This document shows positions 57,559 to 64,000 of a stretch of DNA of 64,000 nt, piece by piece. Below the pieces are notes generated by a model. It saw only the letters and a program-made list of their open reading frames with translations. It did not search any database and was not told the DNA's origin. The DNA lies in assembly GCA_027604705.1 (NCBI GenBank), contig JADHYV010000015.1:372001-436000 (forward strand), read 5' to 3'. Made by a program: the position numbers and the translations under genes. This DNA is from Allomyces arbusculus. Lineage: Eukaryota; Blastocladiomycota; Blastocladiomycetes; Blastocladiales; Blastocladiaceae. The number at the start of each line of letters is the position of its first letter. Positions within the stretch are counted from its first letter, which is position 1.

Positions 57559-58391
57559 CTACTCGCAGCACGAACCCTTGTCGAGCCCAAACTGAGACGG
57601 CGTGCGCCGGAACAGGTAGAAGCCGGCGGCCGCACCGACCACGGCCGTCAAGATGAGCCATCCATTGCTAGAGGAACGTGTAAACAGAAGGTGAGTGTCA
57701 TCACGCATTGTCACTGAAAATGGGTCAACAGCGCGTACAAGGTCATGAACACGAGCATCAGAAAAATGGAAAGAAAATTGGACGCCATGAACAAGGCCGT
57801 CCGCGTCAAATCTTGGCGCCGTTGGGCAGCGAGTTGGCTATGAAAAATAAAAACAAATAAATAAAAAAAAACACCGCTGGATGGTGAGCGAGATAAGATG
57901 TTTGTGTGCCAGCGTTGCGACCCGATGACCTGTTCGCCAATCAATCGCAATACTTACCGAGCAGACGAAATGGATCCGGTCGTCGTGCCCGACAGGAGCG
58001 GCGCCGCAGAATTCGATGCGCTGGACCCCACAACAACTTCAGTTGGCTCCTCGTCGCCAGACCCAATGGAGAGGGCACGGCGTGATGCCGCTTTCTTGGC
58101 CAGGCCGGCCGCGCGCTGCTCGGCCACGGCACGAGCACCCTGCAACCGCTCGTAAGCCAAGGCGAGAAGGAACACGGCGAGGAGCGTCAAGGCAAAGTCG
58201 AGGCCCGTCTTGACGTGCCACGATTCAAACACGACCATGAAGTGGCGCGTGTTCCAGTTCCACAGCATGTCCATGGACATGCCCATGTCACCATCGCCGT
58301 GGTCCATGCCGCCGTGGTCCATGCCGCCGTGTCCGGGCATGTCCATCATGTCGCCGTTCCCGTGCAGGTTCATCATGGCGGTCGGGTCCAT
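57559..58391 (-). CDS. CTR-family copper transporter
   Basis: Exons 58391-57958, 57837-57739 and 57667-57559 encode 213 residues. The N-terminus is rich in Met, His, Gly and Asp (MMDMPGHGGMDHGGMDHGDG) with MxM copper-scavenging motifs. Transmembrane helix 1 is in the TGLDFALTLLAVFLLALAYE region, a charged loop follows, helix 2 holds the MxxxM filter (LMLVFMTFNGWL), and helix 3 has the GxxxG packing motif in GAAAGFYLF. The protein ends in CCE, a plausible C-terminal copper-relay site. CTR proteins form trimers that import Cu(I) across the plasma membrane or out of the vacuole; which membrane applies here is not visible. The divergent neighbour is SEC61 alpha. Confidence 0.94.
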
Positions 58392-59066
58392 TGTCGCTGG
58401 TGACGAGCGCGAGCGTCGAGTGCTGACAGTGAGTTCAGGGTCGATGCAGGCGGTGTTGTCGTCGTCGCGCCGGCTCGCGTCCTGGTCAATGCCTGTGTTT
58501 CGGTTTGTTCGTCCACGCGTTGAGCGTTAGGTTGTCGCCACGTCAGGTTTGCGGTGAGGTTGCCGATGCCCTTGGCAGGTGTGCTGGCAGGCGGTGCACG
58601 TGATGCAACTGGAACCAGAGCTGCTGAGCTGGCAGTGCCGCTTCGTGATCTGTGGGCCAAGGGGTCGTTTCGCACGGAAATGGCGCCGAGATCCGTGTGG
58701 CGGCCCACAGACATGGCACGCGTGCCCGTCTGATCGCGCTGCTGCTGCTCGGTTCGCTGCGCTCGCGGTCGGTTGCCGACGTTTCGCCAAACCGCGCGGC
58801 ACGGTACGGCGACGACGCCTTCTCCCTCGACGTGCTGCATCACGCTCGACCTGCCCGCGACACCAAGTCGACGAGCACCACCTGCTCTTCCCCGCAACCG
58901 CTGGTCGCTTCAGTGCCGTGGCGCCCTCGCCATCTTCCCGACCCCGCTGCACTGCCCGTACCCGCTGGACCGCTGCACCTGGCCGCCGTACACTACCTCC
59001 TCAAACGTTTCGGCTCCACCGTGTTCCTGACCGTGTTCTCGTGGTCCTGTCTTCCCGTTGCCCCAC
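58392..59066. promoter_or_regulatory. Divergent promoter region, CTR / SEC61
   Basis: 675 bases between divergent starts. I looked for GCTC/TTTGCTC copper-control motifs but saw no clear cluster. Open frames here are not convincing. Confidence 0.45.
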
Positions 59067-60745
59067 ATGTCGTGTACGTTGGTCCTTGTCGATGTTGCCA
59101 ACGACGAGCGCCACGACTTGCTTTCGTCGGTTGGTTCGAGCGGCTGCTTGCTCGTTCCGCACTGCAACAACGAGATGTGACCTGGCCCTGCCCCACTTGC
59201 TCACCCTCACGATACCGCCGACGACGCTCTCAATCTTGCTAGTCCGGTTCCTGCACCTGATCCGGCCGTTCATGGCGGTGCTGCCCGAGGTGGCAGCACC
59301 CGAGCGCAAGGTCCCCTTCAACCAGAAGGTCCTGTGGACTGCCGTCACGCTCTTCATCTTCCTCGTGTGTTCGCAGATCCCGCTCTACGGCATCATGTCG
59401 TCCAACTCGTCCGACCCACTCTACTGGATCCGCGTCATCATGGCCTCGAACCGAGGCACGCTCATGGAGCTCGGTATTACGCCCATCATCACCTCGGGCA
59501 TGATCATGCAGCTGCTGGCCGGTGCCGGCATCATTGAGGTCGACTACGCCGTCAAGGAGGACCGTGCGCTCTTCAACGGCGCCCAGAAGCGTACGTCGTG
59601 TGACTCTTTGCGTCGTGGCGCGGTCATTCTCTAGTGTGTCCACGTTTCTCACTCTCGTCATTTTGCCTTGATCAGTCTTTGCCCTGCTTATCACGTTTGG
59701 TCAGGCCGCCGTGCAGGTCATGTCCGGTTTCTACGGTCCGCCCTCGGAGCTTGGCGCAGGGATTTGTGTGCTTCTCGTTCTGCAACTCGTCATTGCCGGC
59801 ATGATCGTCATTCTGCTCGACGAGCTGCTGCAAAAGGGCTACGGCCTCGGCTCGGGTATCTCGCTCTTCATTGCCACCAACATTTGCGAGACGATCGTGT
59901 GGAAGGCCTTTTCACCGACGACAATCAACACGGGCCGCGGTCCCGAGTTTGAGGGCGCCGTCATTGCCTTCTTCCACCTGCTGCTCACGCGTTCCAACAA
60001 GTTTGCTGCCATCAAGGAGGCCATGTGGCGCGCGCACCTGCCCAACATCATGAACCTCGTTGCGACGGTGGTCGTGTTTGGCGTCGTCATCTACCTGCAG
60101 GGCTGGCGCGTCGAGATCCCCATCAAGTCGACGCGCGTGCAGGGCCAAACCGGTTCCTACCCGATCAAGCTCTTCTACACGTCGAACATGCCCATCATGC
60201 TCCAGTCGGCGCTCGTCTCGAACGTGTTCCTGATCTCGCAGCTGCTCTACAACCGCTTCCCGGACAACTTGATCGTGCGCCTGCTCGGCGTATGGAAGCC
60301 GCAAGAGGGGACTAACCACTTCTTTGCCACGTCCGGGCTTGCCTACTACCTCACCCCGCCGTCGTCGCTGCTCGCCGCGCTCACGGACCCAATTCATTTC
60401 GCTCTCTACACGGCCATTCTTCTCTCGGCGTGCGCGCTCCTGTCCAAGGCGTGGATCGAGGTGTCGGGCTCGTCGCCGCGCGACGTGGCGCGCCAGCTCA
60501 AGGACCAAGGGCTCGTCATTCGCGGGTACCGCGACACGACCATGTACAAGGAGCTCAAGCGCGTCATCCCCACGGCGGCCGCGCTCGGCGGTCTCTGCAT
60601 TGGCCTGCTGTCCGTCTCGGCCGACTTGCTCGGCGCGATCGGTTCGGGTACCGGTATCCTGCTCGCCGTCACGATTATCTACCAGTACTTCGAGCTGTTT
60701 GCCAAGGAGCAGGCCGAAGCTGGTGGCTTTGACGGCGCCATGTAA
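59067..60745 (+). CDS. SEC61: SEC61 alpha, protein-conducting channel of the ER
   Basis: Exons 59067-59073, 59243-59590 and 59676-60745 encode 474 residues, the usual length. The seven-nucleotide first exon (ATG TCG T) joins across a 169-nt intron to give [19 protein letters not shown], matching the family N-terminus. Ten membrane segments are evident, with hallmark stretches [55 protein letters not shown] and [16 protein letters not shown], and the cytosolic loop [20 protein letters not shown]. It forms the heterotrimeric translocon with Sbh1/Sss1-type partners. The plug and lateral-gate residues appear intact. The tiny first exon is inferred from frame and homology. Confidence 0.97.
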
Positions 60746-61015
60746 AAAGGCAGACCGGTTTGCGCTTACACCCGCGGCCGGCAGAGTGTTTCGGTGTGCT
60801 AAGTATTGGTCGGTCGCGGGTTACGAGCGGTTTGTTTTGATGTTGCATTTCCGTTCCAACGTTGGTAGCATAAATTGAGATTTTGGCACAGGATTTTGTG
60901 ATCGTGGCAACAGGACAGAACCAAACGGAGGGAAGAGCTCGCCATCATCATCAGATTTACAAATCTCAGTCACAAACCCATCACCAACCAGTCCCCAGCA
61001 CCTCTCTCGCTCACG

Positions 61016-62935
61016 TCAAACGACAGGGCCCGCCCCAGACCCGCGCATCGAAGGCGACGCTGTGCGCTTGTCGGACATTGCACCAGCGAGTTGCGGCTGC
61101 GCCTGTTGGCGCAAGCGCGACCGATTGCGCAACCGCGCGAGCGTCGACTGCAGTGAGTCCTCGGCGGGCTCGGGAGACTTGGACGGTGACGCTGCGGTCA
61201 ATCTCGTCGCCGCGCCCGACACAAGTCCCCCGCTCAGTGCTGCACCCGTCCACGAGGCCATTGGCGACGGCGAACGCGGAGTGACGCTCGGCACCCCTCC
61301 GCCGCCCCATTCGGCGAGTGTGGCCTGCGTCCACAACGTTTGGTGCTCCTTGGCGGCGCGCGTCTGCTCCTGGAGCGCAGCGTGAGTGGCGGTGAGACGC
61401 GTAAACTCGTCCTTGAGCTCCGCGTGCTCGTGCTGCAAGTCGGCGGTCGCCTGCATCCAGTGCACCATCTCGGCGCGCCGCTTGGCCTGCTCCTCGGCAA
61501 CAGCCGCGCGCTCCGCATCGAGCTCGGCCGTCAGTCTCTGGACTTGCATTTGCATTTCGGCGTACTCGGCCGCCGTCTTGTCGCGGTCGCGCCGTGTGCG
61601 CCTCTCCGCCTCGACGAGCCGCTTGCACGCCGCCAGGTCGGCCGTGACACGAGAAAGCCGCGCGCGCGCGGCCTCGGCGTCTTGAGCGGCACACGCGGCC
61701 TGAGCGCGCGCAGCGTCACGGTCGCGCGCGGCCGCATCCGCTTCCTTTTGCACGGTCTGGAGTTGCGCCGACAGGGCGGCGACGGCCGCGTCGTGGTCAT
61801 TTTGCAGCGTTTCCTTGGTTGTCAACAGTGACTGCTTGTCGTTCATTGTGCGAGCCAAATCGTCCTGTACGGCCTCAAGTGCATGCGCCGACCGCGCCGC
61901 ATCCGCCTCGGCGGTATCAACCCGGCTCTCCAAATGCCGAATGAAGTCGTGCGCAGCATCGCATCTTTCCTGCATTTGAACGAGATGGGAATCAAACGCA
62001 TCGACGACACGTTGCGCGTACTGGACGGCGACGCGCACGGATTGCACCGGGTCCGAAGACGTCAAGTCGCGGTTGGCGGGCGGTTCAGGAGCGTCGGGAT
62101 CAGTCAGCGACACCCCAAACGAGCTGCTCGATGAGAGCCGCTTAACGACCCGCGCCAGCGTTGCAACGAGCGACTGGTGGGCCTTCGCGAGAATATGCAG
62201 CTCGTCGGTGAGCGCGCCGGCGCCGTTCTCGGCCTTGGACAGACGGGCGGCGAGTTCCTGCACCTCGAGCTCTTGTTGAGCCAGCTCGTTGCGCAAGTCG
62301 TGCTCAGACCGCGTCGCGGCTGATGCGGCACGCTTCGCCGTCTCCAAGTCGGTGCGGAGCTCGTGGTTAGCGTTTTGCTCAACCTCGAGCAAGTCCACGA
62401 CCTAAAGAGTCGTAAGAAGTCGAATGATACGTCAGAATACCAACGAGTGGGAGACATCACAGAAGCAAGCGTCACGCACCTTCTGGTACTGGATCCTCTG
62501 CTCGCACATTGACAACTTGAGCGTGTCCAACTCGTCAGCCTTGGACGCCAACTGCTCCGTGTAGACTAACAACTCCTCCTCACGCTGATCGAGATGTGCC
62601 TGCAACTCGTCAATGCGCTGCTCGTGGATCTCGATCGACTTGAGCAGCTGGTCGGCCTCGTTGTGCTTTTTGGAGAGCAGGACCGAGAGCGACTGGGCGC
62701 TCGCAGAAGAGTGCGAGATTTGCTGCAGGAGATCCTATCCACAAGAACCGGTGTGATGAGCAGACGCGACACAACTGATCTGGCCATCTCTTTCAGGGAG
62801 ATGCACCTGCTTTTCTTGCTCCAACTTCTTGACTAGTCGATCGTGCTGCTGCGCAGCAAGGCGAGACGGTGAGCCCGGATCAAGACGCAACTTTTCGACC
62901 TCGTCGTCCAGTAGGGTCTCTGTTATCGTGTTCAC
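61016..62935 (-). CDS. Coiled-coil protein, family not recognised
   Basis: Exons 62935-62807, 62734-62480 and 62401-61016 are in phase and encode 589 residues. Nearly the whole protein down to about residue 470 is heptad-rich coiled coil: LVKKLEQEKQDLLQQISHSS, ADELDTLKLSMCEQRIQYQK, RTDLETAKRAASAATRSEHD and long Ala/Arg/Glu stretches. A short non-helical insertion occurs near SLTDPDAPEPPANRDLTSSD. The C-terminal ~110 residues are Ser/Pro/Arg-rich with several SP sites and end in a Gly/Ala tail. This style is common in centrosomal, golgin and spindle-pole proteins, but no diagnostic motif was seen. The initiator could lie further upstream in an undetected exon. Confidence 0.7.
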
Positions 62936-64000
62936 CCACCACTGTCAGTAAACGCCAAGCTCACAGAGTGCTTTCCGGTAACGCGTGAGGAAATGAACGC
63001 AGACGAGCAGAGCGAGACGAAGCTATGGGAATAGATCATCAAAGAATGAGCGATGCCCCAGAGGCGCAGGCGACACGACCTGGAAGCAAGACTTTTTCAG
63101 TTGACGTACTCGATACACTGATGTGACGCGTGTTTTGGCGAGATTCCGTCGTATTGCGCGGTGGAAGGGCCATTTGCATCGTCGTCGAGAGTTGATTGGG
63201 AGCAAGGACTGGTTGCAATTGGCAAGCATCAGTGTTACTTTTGCCTATCTCCTCAGGATACCAGGACCTCAGGTCGAAATTTCAAGATGGGTGGGCCCGT
63301 CGTAATTACTTGTTGCAGGGTTGGTACAATTCGAATCACTGGACCACATCGTGTTGGAGTGCATTTGGGCGGGAGGCAGGGGTGTAGCAAAATTCGTGGG
63401 ACATGAGCAATGGTTGGGATTTCCCTGTCTTGTCCCCCCCCTGTTTGCTGAACCGATTGCTACAAGTTGTGATGAATCAATGTTCCAAACTCGTGCCTTC
63501 AGACCAATAGTCTCAAATCCAACTCCTGCCATTGGCGCACGCCCAACAAACCGGACCACGTGCAAATCAGGTGACGCCATGCAGCACCTGGCAAGGGTCT
63601 GTCAGCGAATCCAACCCACAACATTGTGATGTTTATCATGGGGACTGTTTGCATTGGGGGGTTTCAAACACCTCATATCTCTTAGTTTAGTGTGCAAAAT
63701 GCGCATTTTTCTTAGTTCTTAGCACATTCACCACAGGGCAGCTTGGCTCACAGCCACACCCTGCCATTATGAGAACTCAAGAGTGTTTTCGAATTTTTGC
63801 TCTTAGCTCATAGGCACGTGACTTCCACGATCTATGGCCAAACACACTGTTTGTAATGAAGAGCTCAGCCATGTGAAGATCTAAGAGATGCTTGAACCTA
63901 GGGCTAGACAAACCTGGGTCAGGTCTCCACCCCAGTTCAGGGTTTGCCTGGGTCAGGTCTGGGTCACCTTTGGGACCCTGACCCAGACCTGGGATCTAGG
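62936..64000. other. AT-richer right end, non-coding and repeat-bearing
   Basis: The last kilobase has a clearly different base composition from the genes. Short frames (up to 103 codons, 63580-63269 minus) have no family similarity. From 63670 on, a CTTAG motif recurs, a perfect 14-bp palindrome (AAAATGCGCATTTT) lies at 63696-63709, and the extreme end is the repeat listed separately. It may be the edge of a repetitive block or a mobile element that continues outside the window. Confidence 0.5.
63913..63991. repeat. Direct and inverted copies of CCTGGGTCAGGTCT
   Basis: Direct copies of CCTGGGTCAGGTCT stand at 63913-63926 and 63947-63960, 34 nt apart. The second runs into a 13-bp inverted repeat: CAGGTCTGGGTCA at 63954-63966 and its exact complement at 63979-63991, with a 12-nt loop. 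The array reaches almost to the window end. Confidence 0.85.

Overview
The window is a gene-dense, GC-rich piece of a eukaryotic nuclear genome. Genes are cut by many short introns, mostly 50-170 nt, with GT...AG ends and donors usually of the form GTRYG (GTGCGT, GTACGT, GTATGT). Gene content points to a fungus: a class I myosin with TH1 and SH3 tail, a NUXM-type complex I subunit, PEX11, a DUF4211 protein, a MAK21-type ribosome factor and CTR copper transport. Three genes are unusual for yeasts and moulds: a CEP89-like centriolar appendage protein, a PPIL6-like cyclophilin and a KICS2-like (KICSTOR) protein. Together they suggest an early-diverging, probably flagellated (zoosporic) lineage such as a chytrid or blastocladialean fungus. 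That placement is inference. I rebuilt exon models by eye from reading frame, splice signals and remembered family sequences.

Layout. 1-11 kb: G-patch protein (-, runs off the left edge), myosin I (+), TRM112 (-), CEP89-like coiled coil (+). 11-19.3 kb: complex I NUXM (+), SET-domain methyltransferase (+), PEX11 (+), DUF4211 nuclear protein (+). 19.6-26 kb: KICS2-like (-), PP2A catalytic subunit (+), an unrecognised 539-residue protein (-). 26.6-35.2 kb: a 1525-residue reading unit joining a PPIL6-like cyclophilin fold to a CLIP-170-like CAP-Gly/coiled-coil/zinc-knuckle protein (+), then a 920-residue single-pass membrane protein (+). 35.5-44.8 kb: MAK21/NOC1 (-), RPN2 (+), SNU23 (-), ARPC4 (+). 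46-52.4 kb: a germinal-centre-type STE20 kinase (+), an inverted duplicate of its last exon, and a Ser-rich unknown protein (-). 52.4-64 kb: a 2.3-kb stretch with no convincing gene, a small secreted or anchored unknown protein (-), mitochondrial 3-hydroxyacyl-CoA dehydrogenase (+), CTR copper transporter (-), SEC61 alpha (+), a coiled-coil protein (-), and an AT-richer repeat-bearing right end.

The genes do not form one pathway. Several themes recur: actin (myosin I, ARPC4), microtubule and centriole (CLIP/PPIL6 fusion, CEP89-like, possibly the last coiled coil), growth and nutrient signalling (KICS2-like, PP2A, STE20 kinase), and housekeeping complexes (RPN2, SEC61, MAK21, SNU23, TRM112, complex I). 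Many neighbours are divergent pairs sharing 0.4-0.9 kb promoter regions, or convergent pairs with very short 3' gaps.
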